A stretch of DNA of 64,000 nt from Puerhibacterium puerhi (GTDB lineage: Bacteria; Actinomycetota; Actinomycetes; Actinomycetales; Cellulomonadaceae), in NCBI RefSeq assembly GCF_009846865.1, contig NZ_WUWN01000011.1:1-64000 (forward strand), in the 5' to 3' direction. Shown here piece after piece: positions 31,419 through 39,035 of the stretch; within the stretch, counting starts at the first letter, position 1; every line of letters begins with the position of its first letter. Under the pieces are notes generated by a model. It saw only the letters and a program-made list of their open reading frames with translations. It did no database searches and was not told the origin of the DNA. The position numbers were made by a program, and so were the translations under genes.

Positions 31419-33155
31419 GTGAGCAGGACGGTGCTGCACGGGTTCGCGGACCGCGTGTCGCGGTACTGGCGGCCGGGCGCCGGCGAGGGGGTGCGGCTCG
31501 AGCCGCTCCTGCGCCTGGTCGACCACATGCCGGCGGCGGTGATGACCGTCGACCCCGCGACGCTGGAGATCACCTACCTCAACGCGGCGTGCCGGCGCGC
31601 GTTCGCGGACGTCGCGCTCGCCGTCCCCGTCCCGCTCGACGCGCTGGTGGGCACCCCCGTGGACATGCTGCTGGGCCGCGACCCCGACCAGGTGCGCCGC
31701 CTGCTGGCCGGCCCGGGAAGCCTTCCGGAGCGGTCGCGCCAGCGGTTCGGCGAGCGCACGCTCGAGGCCCTCGTCTGGCGCCTCGACGGCCTCGAGGACG
31801 TCGGGCCGCTGGGGGTGCTGCTGTGGCACGACGTCTCGTCGGAGATCGAGGCCGCCACCCGCGCGGGCCGCCTCGCGCGCCAGGACGGCCTGACGGGGCT
31901 GCTCAACCGCGACGCCTTCCAGGAGCGGCTGGACCTCGTGCTGGCCGCGCCGGGCCAGGAGGTCTGCCTGCTGTACGTCGACCTCGACGGCTTCAAGACC
32001 GTCAACGACGTGCACGGGCACCTCGTCGGCGACGCGCTCATCCGGCAGGCGGCGACCCGGCTGCGCGACACCGCCGACCGGGCCGAGGCGACCGTCGGGC
32101 GGGTCGGCGCCGACGAGTTCGTGGTGCTGCTGCCGTACGGCGACACCGACCGCGCCGCGGCCCTGGCCCAGACGATCGTGGACCGGCTGGGCCGGCCGTA
32201 CCGGCTCGGCACCGAGCGGCAGGCGCGGGTCGGCGCGTCGGTCGGCATCGCGCAGGCCCCGGCGCACGGCACGGACGCCGAGACGCTCGTCGCGCGGGCC
32301 GACATGGCGCAGTCCGCGGCCAAGGACGCCGGCAAGGGCTCGGTGCGGCTGTTCGCCGACTGGATGGAGGAGCAGGTCCGCGAGCGGGTCCGGCTGGAGG
32401 TGGCGCTGCGCCGGGCGATCGACGGCGAGGACGGGCTGTTCGTCTTCTACCAGCCCATCGTCGACATCGAGACCGGCACCGTGACGGGACGCGAGGCGCT
32501 GGCGCGCTGGCACGAGCCGCGGCAGGGGTGGGTCTCGCCCGGGCGGTTCGTGCCCGTCGCCGAGGAGAGCGGTCTCATCGAGGCGCTCGGCCGGCTCGTG
32601 CTGCGCCGCGCCTGCCAGGACGCCGCCGGCTGGGCCGGCGGGGAGCGCGTCGCGGTGAACGTCTCCGCGCAGCAGCTCGGGCGCGGCACGCTGGTGGAGG
32701 CGGTGCTCAGCGCGCTCTCGGCCTCCGGGCTGGCGCCGGACCGCCTGGAGCTCGAGGTGACCGAGACGGCCCTGCTGCCGGTCGACGAGGCCAGCGTGGC
32801 CGAGCTGACGTACCTGCGGGAGGCCGGCGTGCGCGTCGCGCTGGACGACTTCGGCACCGGCTACTCCTCGCTGGCCCACCTGCGCGCCTTCCCGTTCGAC
32901 AAGATCAAGATCGACGGCAGCTTCGTGCGCGAGGCGGTCGAGCGGGCGGACAGCGCCGCGGTCGTGCGGGCCGTGGCGGAGCTGGGGCGCCGGCTCGACG
33001 TCACCACGGTCGCCGAGGGCGTGGAGACGCAGGACCAGCTCGACCGCGTCCGGTCCGAGGGGTGCGTCGAGGTGCAGGGCTACCTCTACGGGCGGCCCGA
33101 GCCGAGCGAGCAGGACGCCGTGGTCGTCGCGGGGCTCGGGGCGCACGGCGGGTGA
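31419..33155 (+). CDS. PAS-GGDEF-EAL cyclic-di-GMP enzyme with GADEF variant
   Basis: A 578-residue cytoplasmic protein with an N-terminal PAS-like sensor (~25-140), a GGDEF domain (~150-310) and an EAL domain (~320-565). The cyclase signature reads GADEF at residues 230-234 rather than GGDEF, so cyclase activity may be weakened or lost. The EAL domain keeps GREALARW (EAL 359-361), FVPVAEESGLI, NVSAQQL, DDFGTGYSSL and KIDGSFV, so it looks like an active phosphodiesterase. GTG 31419 is preceded by AAGGAGG. The PilZ gene follows 109 bases later, suggesting a local c-di-GMP module. Confidence 0.92.
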   Translation: MSRTVLHGFADRVSRYWRPGAGEGVRLEPLLRLVDHMPAAVMTVDPATLEITYLNAACRRAFADVALAVPVPLDALVGTPVDMLLGRDPDQVRRLLAGPGSLPERSRQRFGERTLEALVWRLDGLEDVGPLGVLLWHDVSSEIEAATRAGRLARQDGLTGLLNRDAFQERLDLVLAAPGQEVCLLYVDLDGFKTVNDVHGHLVGDALIRQAATRLRDTADRAEATVGRVGADEFVVLLPYGDTDRAAALAQTIVDRLGRPYRLGTERQARVGASVGIAQAPAHGTDAETLVARADMAQSAAKDAGKGSVRLFADWMEEQVRERVRLEVALRRAIDGEDGLFVFYQPIVDIETGTVTGREALARWHEPRQGWVSPGRFVPVAEESGLIEALGRLVLRRACQDAAGWAGGERVAVNVSAQQLGRGTLVEAVLSALSASGLAPDRLELEVTETALLPVDEASVAELTYLREAGVRVALDDFGTGYSSLAHLRAFPFDKIKIDGSFVREAVERADSAAVVRAVAELGRRLDVTTVAEGVETQDQLDRVRSEGCVEVQGYLYGRPEPSEQDAVVVAGLGAHGG

Positions 33156-33264
33156 AGCGCGGGTGAAACGTGCCGCGCGACCTGCGCCGCGGCCCGTGCC
33201 GGGCTAGGTTCTCCCGGCGGCGGAGGCGTCGGCCCCGCCGCCGGACGAGCGGGAAGGAAGGCGC

Positions 33265-33939
33265 ATGCACGAGCTGCGACCGGTGTACCTCGACATGGAC
33301 GGCGTCTACGCCTCGGGCCACGTCGACTGGTGCGACGGCGCCGCCATGCGGGTCGAGCTGCCGAGCCTGGGCCGGGCCTGGACGGTCGGCGCCGCGGTGC
33401 GCGCCGAGGTGCTCGACGACGTGCGCGGCCGGTGCGTGTACGACGGCACCGTGACGGAGCGCGAGGACCTCGCGCTCGTGCTGTCCGGGCTCGTGCGCGT
33501 GGCGACCTTCCAGGACCGGGAGGCCGTGCGGGTGGGCGTGCACGAGGTCGTGGCCGCCACGGTGCAGGCCGCCGCCCCGAAGAGGTCCGGGACGGCGGGG
33601 TCCGACACGGCGAAGTCCGAAGAGGCGGGGTCCGACGCGGCGGGGGCCGACGAGGTCAAGGTGACGCTGCTCGACCTCAGCGCCCACGGCCTGCGGCTGA
33701 TCGCCCCGCGGAGGCTCGAGGTCGGCGACACGCTCGACCTGGCCGTCCCGCACGTGGAGCAGGCCGGGGGCGTGCGCGAGGTCCCCGTGCGCGTCGTCGT
33801 CGTGCGCACCCAGCAGATGAACGACGTCGTGCACTACGGGTGCCGGTTCGTGGGGCACGACGCCGCACGGACCGAGCTGCTCAGCCGGCACGTGGCCCGC
33901 CTGCAGCGCGAGGAGCTGCGCCGGCGCGCGTCGTACTGA
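33265..33939 (+). CDS. PilZ-domain protein, probable c-di-GMP receptor
   Basis: A 224-residue protein with a YcgR-N-like beta-barrel part at the start (residues ~1-85) and a PilZ domain after it. The binding motifs are seen as REAVRVGVHEV (the RxxxR-like arm, with a second Arg displaced) and DLSAHGLRL (D/NxSxxG). Between them is an insertion of Ser/Ala/Asp repeats (SGTAGSDTAKSEEAGSDAAG). ATG 33265 follows GGAAGG. A -10-like TAGGTT (33204-33209) lies upstream, so it may have its own promoter. It is the likely receptor for the signal controlled by the preceding gene. Confidence 0.85.
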   Translation: MHELRPVYLDMDGVYASGHVDWCDGAAMRVELPSLGRAWTVGAAVRAEVLDDVRGRCVYDGTVTEREDLALVLSGLVRVATFQDREAVRVGVHEVVAATVQAAAPKRSGTAGSDTAKSEEAGSDAAGADEVKVTLLDLSAHGLRLIAPRRLEVGDTLDLAVPHVEQAGGVREVPVRVVVVRTQQMNDVVHYGCRFVGHDAARTELLSRHVARLQREELRRRASY

Positions 33940-33993
33940 CGCCGGGCGCGGCGGGCGCACCCGGCGGGGGAGCGTGGGCCGGCACGCGGCGCC

Positions 33994-34575
33994 TCAGCCG
34001 GTGGAGCGCCCGGTCAGCCTGTCGCGCAGCCGGTCGACCATGCCGACGCCCGGCCCCACCGTCTTGTGGAACAGCTCGGAGTGCGGGGCGCTGGGGTGCG
34101 GCCGCGTGGGCGCCAGCTTCTTGGCGCCCTCGACCTTGGTGCCCAGCTCGACGAGCCGGTCGGGCGGGATGTGCGCCCGCAGCTGCGGGAACTGGTCGGT
34201 CTCCTCGTCGTTCGCGTGGTGGCGCAGCAGCGCCTCCAGCTCGCGCACGAGCTCCATGAACGTGGCGTCCGCGGCGTCCACGCCCTCCAGCCGCTTGAGG
34301 AGCTGGACGATCTCGTCGTGCTCCTCCTTGTCGTGCGCGATCTCCTCCGTGCCGTTGGGCATGTGCTCCTCGATCGCGGGGTAGACGAACATCTCCTCGG
34401 CGACCGCGTGCCGCATGATCTCGGCGGTCACGGTGTCGGCCAGGTCCCGGCGCTGCGTCGCGTCGGGCGCCGTCTCGATCTGCCCCAGGAGCTCGAGCAT
34501 GTCCCGGTGGTCGCTGGTGAGGATGTCGACCACGTCGGCGCCGCCGACGCCGGGACCGGTGGCTGTGTCGGTCAT
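33994..34575 (-). CDS. Hemerythrin-like (HHE domain) protein
   Basis: A 193-residue protein whose helical bundle carries the metal-binding pattern: DHRDMLELLGQIE, MRHAVAEEMFVYPAIEEH, HDKEEHDEIVQLLKRLE and LLRHHANDEETDQFPQL. HHE proteins bind di-iron and are tied to oxygen, nitric-oxide or iron stress. The basic C-terminal ~40 residues after LGTKVEGAKKLAP look flexible. ATG 34575 has GGAGGG upstream. The gene stands alone and converges on the PilZ gene. Confidence 0.85.
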   Translation of the reverse strand: MTDTATGPGVGGADVVDILTSDHRDMLELLGQIETAPDATQRRDLADTVTAEIMRHAVAEEMFVYPAIEEHMPNGTEEIAHDKEEHDEIVQLLKRLEGVDAADATFMELVRELEALLRHHANDEETDQFPQLRAHIPPDRLVELGTKVEGAKKLAPTRPHPSAPHSELFHKTVGPGVGMVDRLRDRLTGRSTG

Positions 34576-34692
34576 GATGGCCCTCCTTCGGGCTGGGCTC
34601 CCAGCGTAGGCAGGCCCGCGCCCGTTCGCGGAAGACCCGGACGCGGTGAGATCGTGCGCGGGTGCGTCCCCGCGTCGCAGGAGGTGCGTCGG

Positions 34693-34941
34693 ATGGTCCG
34701 GGCGGCCCTCGCCAGCGTCCGCGGCGCCGTGGCGCGCGTGGTCGACGACGTGCTCGACTACAACGACCGCTGGGTCATGGAGGTCCACGAGCCGTGGCAG
34801 GACGCCGGCTCCCGGGTGCGGTGCGGCGGGCCGCACCGCGCTCGGGTGCCCGACTGGCCGTGCCCGACCTGGACCGCGGCGGCCGACCGGCGGGCCGCGC
34901 GGCGCCGGCGCCGCGACCCGGGCCGCAGCGGCACCCGATGA
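34693..34941 (+). CDS. Small hypothetical protein
   Basis: An 82-residue protein, MVRAALASVRGAVARVVDDV at the start, with the aromatic/acidic segment DYNDRWVMEVHEPWQD, two Cys-containing stretches (RCGGPHRARVPDWPCPTW) and a basic Arg-rich tail. AGGAGG (34678-34683) is well placed for ATG 34693; GTG 34684 is an alternative. I know no function. The Cys/His layout could bind a metal, which is speculation. A terminator hairpin follows. Confidence 0.55.
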   Translation: MVRAALASVRGAVARVVDDVLDYNDRWVMEVHEPWQDAGSRVRCGGPHRARVPDWPCPTWTAAADRRAARRRRRDPGRSGTR

Positions 34942-34964
34942 CGTGCGAGCCCGATGGCGTGCGA

Positions 34965-34997
34965 AAGGCCCCGGGTCCCTGCGGGAACCGGGGCCTT
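34965..34997. terminator. Terminator between small hypothetical gene and tRNA-Leu
   Basis: AAGGCCCCGG (34965-34974) pairs with CCGGGGCCTT (34988-34997), with further TCCC/GGGA pairing inside. It lies eight bases past the tRNA 3' end on the minus strand and 24 bases after the small gene on the plus strand, so it can serve both. Confidence 0.75.
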
Positions 34998-35004
34998 GCC
35001 GATG

Positions 35005-35088
35005 TGTCCGGAGGGGGACTTGAACCCCCACGCCCTATACGGGCACTAGCACCTCAAGCTAGCGCGTCTGCCATTCCGCCACCCGGAC
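35005..35088 (-). tRNA. tRNA-Leu (anticodon GAG)
   Basis: An 84-base class II tRNA. The acceptor pairs GTCCGGG with TCCGGAC and discriminator A; the D-arm carries TGGCGGAATGGCAGAC; the anticodon stem CTAGC/GCTAG holds loop TTGAGGT with anticodon GAG (plus-strand CTC at 35053-35055); a long variable arm TGCCCGTATAGGGCGT follows; the T-arm is GGGGGTTCAAGTCCCCC. No CCA is encoded. A minus-strand -10 TATGTT lies at 35133-35138. The rest of the 351-base gap between protein genes (34942-35292) holds the terminator and this promoter only. Confidence 0.97.
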
Positions 35089-35292
35089 GAGTGGACCGTT
35101 CCGGCGCCCTGCGCCGTCTCGGTGCGGGTAGAAACATAGCACGTCACCGGGGGCCGAGAACAAACCGCCCGGTCCTCCTGCCGGGGACCGTGACCGGGTG
35201 CACACTGGGGCACACCGGGCGCGTGAGCAGGCGTGCGGCTGGCGTGCGGCCGCTGGCCCCACGACGCGTGGACGACCTCAGGAGGTGACGTG

Positions 35293-36528
35293 GTGACCGA
35301 CGACCGGCCGGCGCTGAGCCCGGCCGCCCGCCGCCTGGTCCAGGGGCGGCGGGACGCCGACCGGGCCGGGACGACCGAGAACGTGCCCGCGTGGCTGCGC
35401 ACCGCCGCCGGGTGGTCGTGGCGGTTCGTCGCCCTCGTCGTCGCCGTCTCCCTCGTCGTGTTCGCCACGGCCCGCGTGCAGCTCGTGTTCGTCGCGGTGT
35501 TCCTCGCCCTGGTGCTCACGTCGGTGCTCAAGCCGGTCACCGACTTCTACGCCCGCGCGATGCCGCGGCGGCTGGCGGTGGTGCTCGCCTTCCTCAGCGC
35601 GATCGTCGTCTTCGGCGGGCTCGTCACCTACGTCGTGGCGTCGGTGGCGGGTCAGTGGAGCCGGCTGGCGGGGGAGTTCAACGACGGCGTCGAGCAGATC
35701 GTCGGCTGGCTGCGCAACGGCCCGCTGCCGGTGTCCTGGGCGCAGATCAACCAGTGGGTCGACACCGGGCGCGAGTGGGTCACCGACCACAGCGACGACC
35801 TCGCCAGCCAGGCCGTCGCCAGCGCCGGCTCGGTGGCCGAGGGGTTCGCCGTCGTCGCCCTGGCGATCTTCTGCACCGTGTTCTTCTTGGTGTCCGGCGG
35901 CCAGATGTGGCGGTGGTTCCTGGACCAGCTGCCGGAGACGCACCGCTGGCGGTGGAGCGCCGCCGCCAGCGCCGGCTGGTACAGCTTCTCCGGCTACGCC
36001 CGCGGCACGGTGATCATCGCCATCACCGACGGCATCCTCGCCGGCGCGCTCCTGGCCATCCTCGGGGTGCCGCTGGCCGCGCCGCTGGCGGTGCTCGTGT
36101 TCATCGGCGCCTTCATCCCGCTCGTCGGCGCGCCGGCCGCGATGATCATCGCCGCCGTGGTGGCGCTCGCGGCCGAGGGGCCGGTCACCGCGCTCGTCGT
36201 GACCATCGGCATCGCGCTCATCGGGCAGATCGAGGGCCACCTGCTGCAGCCGCTGATCATGGGCAAGCAGGTGGCGCTCCACCCGGTCGTCATCGCGCTC
36301 GGCGTCACGGCCGGCACCGTCGTGGCCGGCATCCTGGGCGCCGTCGTGGCGGTGCCGCTGCTCGCCGTCGCCTGGACGGTCTACAGCACGCTGCGGCGGG
36401 GGGAGCCGCCGGTCGACGCCGACGACGTCGGGCCCGACGCCCCGGTCCTCGGCGACGACGGCGACGGCCGGGACGGGCAGCCGGGCCCGGCCGGTCCGGC
36501 CGGCCAGGGCGCCGCGCACAAGCCGTGA
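35293..36528 (+). CDS. AI-2E (YdiK/TqsA)-family membrane transporter
   Basis: A 411-residue integral membrane protein with about seven or eight helices: two at the N-terminus (residues ~28-68), one near 90, a soluble stretch with GWLRNGPLPVSWAQINQWVD, then a C-terminal cluster from ~195 to 370. The family signature is in the late loops: PAAMIIAAVVALAAEGP and QIEGHLLQPLIMGKQVALHP. Members export diverse solutes, some autoinducer-2 or ions; substrate is unknown. GTG 35293 sits seven bases after GGAGG; GTG 35290 is possible. The C-terminal tail is acidic and Gly/Pro-rich. Confidence 0.85.
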   Translation: MTDDRPALSPAARRLVQGRRDADRAGTTENVPAWLRTAAGWSWRFVALVVAVSLVVFATARVQLVFVAVFLALVLTSVLKPVTDFYARAMPRRLAVVLAFLSAIVVFGGLVTYVVASVAGQWSRLAGEFNDGVEQIVGWLRNGPLPVSWAQINQWVDTGREWVTDHSDDLASQAVASAGSVAEGFAVVALAIFCTVFFLVSGGQMWRWFLDQLPETHRWRWSAAASAGWYSFSGYARGTVIIAITDGILAGALLAILGVPLAAPLAVLVFIGAFIPLVGAPAAMIIAAVVALAAEGPVTALVVTIGIALIGQIEGHLLQPLIMGKQVALHPVVIALGVTAGTVVAGILGAVVAVPLLAVAWTVYSTLRRGEPPVDADDVGPDAPVLGDDGDGRDGQPGPAGPAGQGAAHKP

Positions 36529-36561
36529 GGGCCGCCGCGGGCGCGTGAGAGGCTGCCGCAC

Positions 36562-37158
36562 ATGGAACCGTTCCCGCTGGTCAACGAGCACGTGCACCTG
36601 ACGGTCCCCACGGCCGCCGACGTCGACCGGGTGGCCGAGGTCTGCCAGGACCCCGAGGTGCAGCGGTGGACCACCGTGCCCAGCCCGTACACCCGCGCCG
36701 ACGCCGAGTCGTTCGTCACCGGGTTCGTCCGCCGCGGGTGGGAGACCGGCTCCGACCTCACCTGGGCGGTGCGCCCGGCGCGCGACCCGGCCGGCCCGCT
36801 GCAGGGCATGGTGGGCCTGGCCGTGTCCGACGGCGGCGGCGAGCGCACCGGGGAGATCGGCTTCTGGGCGGCGCCCGAGGCCCGCGGCCGCGGGCTGATC
36901 ACCGAGGCCGCGCGGATCGTCACCGACCTGGGCCTCGACCCCGAGGGGCTGGGCCTGGTGCGCGTGCAGTGGCTGGGCTACGTGGGCAACTGGCCCTCGC
37001 GCCGCGTGGCCTGGAAGGTCGGCTACCGCTTCGAGGGCACGCTGCGGCGCTCCGCCGACCAGCGCGGCGTGCGGCGCGACGCCTGGGTCGCCTCGCTGCT
37101 GCCCGACGACCCGCGCGAGCCGGCCGAGCCGTGGCCCGCCGAGGCGCCGGCGCGCTGA
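36562..37158 (+). CDS. GNAT-family N-acetyltransferase (RimJ/RimL-like)
   Basis: A 198-residue enzyme that moves acetyl from acetyl-CoA to an amine. The fold runs from VHLTVPTAADVDRVAEVCQD to VAWKVGYRFEGTLRR, and the acetyl-CoA loop is APEARGRGLITEAARI (R-x-x-G-x-G). The RimJ/RimL branch modifies protein N-termini or small amines, but the target here is unknown. GAGGCT (36549-36554) ends seven bases before the ATG, so it may be leaderless. Confidence 0.87.
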   Translation: MEPFPLVNEHVHLTVPTAADVDRVAEVCQDPEVQRWTTVPSPYTRADAESFVTGFVRRGWETGSDLTWAVRPARDPAGPLQGMVGLAVSDGGGERTGEIGFWAAPEARGRGLITEAARIVTDLGLDPEGLGLVRVQWLGYVGNWPSRRVAWKVGYRFEGTLRRSADQRGVRRDAWVASLLPDDPREPAEPWPAEAPAR

Positions 37159-37289
37159 CCGCCGCGCCGTCGCCCGGACCGCAAAAGCCGTTGCGCCGCA
37201 GATCAGGGCCGTGCCATCCTCGCGGTGTCCCCGCGGCACCGCCGCGTGTGAGAGGGGACGGCTCCCGAGCAGCATCGCGAGGCAGAGAC

Positions 37290-37316
37290 ATGACGGGCAC
37301 CCCGGCCGCCGCCTGA
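37290..37316 (+). CDS. Possible leader peptide MTGTPAAA upstream of ABC-F gene
   Basis: An eight-residue open frame (ATG 37290 to TGA 37316) in the 220-base leader of the ABC-F gene. It is followed at once by a GC-rich inverted repeat (GCGCCG 37321-37326 with CGGCGC 37347-37352) that could hide the downstream start. Many antibiotic-resistance ABC-F genes are switched by a stalled ribosome on such a leader. No strong ribosome site precedes it, so this is a proposal. Confidence 0.3.
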   Translation: MTGTPAAA

Positions 37317-37378
37317 CCGCGCGCCGTCCGCCCCCCTGGGCCGGGCCGGCGCACCAGCCGACCGTCCGGAGCCCCTGC

Positions 37379-39001
37379 ATGTCCACGCCCACCTCCACCC
37401 TGCCCGCCGTCGTGCTGCACGACGTGACCTTCGCCTGGCCCGACGGGGCCACCCCGGTCGCCGGCGTGTCCGGCGCGTTCGGCCGCGGCCGCACCGGCCT
37501 CGTCGGCGCCAACGGCGCCGGCAAGTCCACGCTGCTGCGGCTCGTCGCCGGCCGCCTGCGCCCCACGTCCGGCACCGTCGCGGTGGCCGGCGTGCCCGAC
37601 TACCTGCCCCAGCGCCTGACGCTCGACGTCGACGCCACCGTCGCCGACCTGCTCGGCGTGCGCGCCGTCGTCGACGCCGTGCGCGCCATCGAGTCCGGCG
37701 ACGTGCGCCCCGAGGTGTTCGACGCCGTCGGCGACGCGTGGGACGCCGAGGAGCGCGCTGTCGCGGCGCTCGCGGCGAGCGGACTGCCGGCCGACCTGGA
37801 CCGCCGTGTCGGGACGCTGTCCGGCGGGGAGGCGATGCTCACCGCCGTCACCGGCGTGCGGCTGCGCGGCGCCGACGTCGCCCTGCTGGACGAGCCCACC
37901 AACAACCTCGACGGCGACGGGCGCGAGCGCCTCTACGAGCTGGTCCGCTCGTGGCGCGGGGCGCTGGTGGTGGTGTCCCACGACCGGGCGCTGCTCGAGC
38001 TCGTCGACGCCACGGCGGAGCTGCGCGCCGGCGCCCTGACCACGTTCGGCGGCCCGTACTCGGCGTACGAGGAGCACCTGGCCGGGCAGCAGGCCGCGGC
38101 CGAGCGTGCCCTGCGCGACGCCGAGCAGGTGCTGCGCCGCGAGCGGCGCCAGCGCATCGAGGCCGAGGAGCGCATCGCGCACTCCCAGCGCCAGGGGCGC
38201 AAGGACGCGGCCAACGGCAAGTACGTCAAGGCGGTCGTCAACGACCGGCGCAACGCCGCGCAGAAGGCGCAGGGCGCGCGCCGCGGGCAGGCGGCGGACA
38301 AGGAGGCCGCCGCCCGCGCGAGCGTCGAGGCGGCCGAGCGGGCGGTGCGCGACGACGACGCGATCGTCGTCGACCTGCCGGACCCGGGCGTGCCCGCCGG
38401 GCGGCGCGTGGCGGTGCTGCGCGGGACGGACGGGCGCGAGGTGGTGCTCCAGGGCCCGGAGCGGGTGGCCCTCACCGGGCCGAACGGCGCGGGCAAGACG
38501 ACGCTGCTCGAGCGCCTCGTGCACCCGGGCGGCGGGGGGACCGGCGACGGCACGGAGCACGGCCCCGGCGGCACGCTGCTCACCGACCGGGTCGGCTACC
38601 TGCCGCAGCGGCTCGACGTGCTCGACGACGCCGCCACCGTGCTCGACGCGGTGCGCGAGGGCGCCCCGGACGTGCCCCCGGGCGAGCTGCGCGGCCGGCT
38701 GGCCCGGTTCCTGGTGCGCGGGGCGGCAGTCGACCGGCCGGTCGCCACGCTCTCGGGCGGCGAGCGGTTCCGGGTCACCCTCGCCCGGCTGCTGCTGGCC
38801 GAACCGCCCGCGCAGCTGCTGGTGCTGGACGAGCCGACAAACAACCTCGACCTCGCGAGCGCCGACCGGCTCGTCGAGGCGCTCGGGGCCTACCGCGGCG
38901 CCCTGCTGGTGGTCAGCCACGACCGGCCGTTCCTCGAGCGGCTGGGCCTGGACGCCGAGCTGCGGCTGGAGCGCGACGGCACGCTGCACCGGGTGCGGTA
39001 G
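37379..39001 (+). CDS. ABC-F family ATPase
   Basis: A 540-residue soluble protein with two ATPase domains and no membrane helices. Domain 1 has Walker A GANGAGKST near residue 42, signature TLSGGE and VALLDEPTNNLD; domain 2 has GPNGAGKTT near 367, TLSGGERFR and LLVLDEPTNNLD. The linker between (~240-310) is Lys/Arg-rich (RQRIEAEERIAHSQRQGRKD), as in ribosome-acting ABC-F proteins that reach into the peptidyl-transferase region. Whether it protects from an antibiotic or is a housekeeping translation factor cannot be told. The long leader and possible leader peptide favour inducible regulation. Confidence 0.9.
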   Translation: MSTPTSTLPAVVLHDVTFAWPDGATPVAGVSGAFGRGRTGLVGANGAGKSTLLRLVAGRLRPTSGTVAVAGVPDYLPQRLTLDVDATVADLLGVRAVVDAVRAIESGDVRPEVFDAVGDAWDAEERAVAALAASGLPADLDRRVGTLSGGEAMLTAVTGVRLRGADVALLDEPTNNLDGDGRERLYELVRSWRGALVVVSHDRALLELVDATAELRAGALTTFGGPYSAYEEHLAGQQAAAERALRDAEQVLRRERRQRIEAEERIAHSQRQGRKDAANGKYVKAVVNDRRNAAQKAQGARRGQAADKEAAARASVEAAERAVRDDDAIVVDLPDPGVPAGRRVAVLRGTDGREVVLQGPERVALTGPNGAGKTTLLERLVHPGGGGTGDGTEHGPGGTLLTDRVGYLPQRLDVLDDAATVLDAVREGAPDVPPGELRGRLARFLVRGAAVDRPVATLSGGERFRVTLARLLLAEPPAQLLVLDEPTNNLDLASADRLVEALGAYRGALLVVSHDRPFLERLGLDAELRLERDGTLHRVR

Positions 39002-39035
39002 CGGGGCGGCGGGGCGCGGGTGCTTGGATGGGCGC

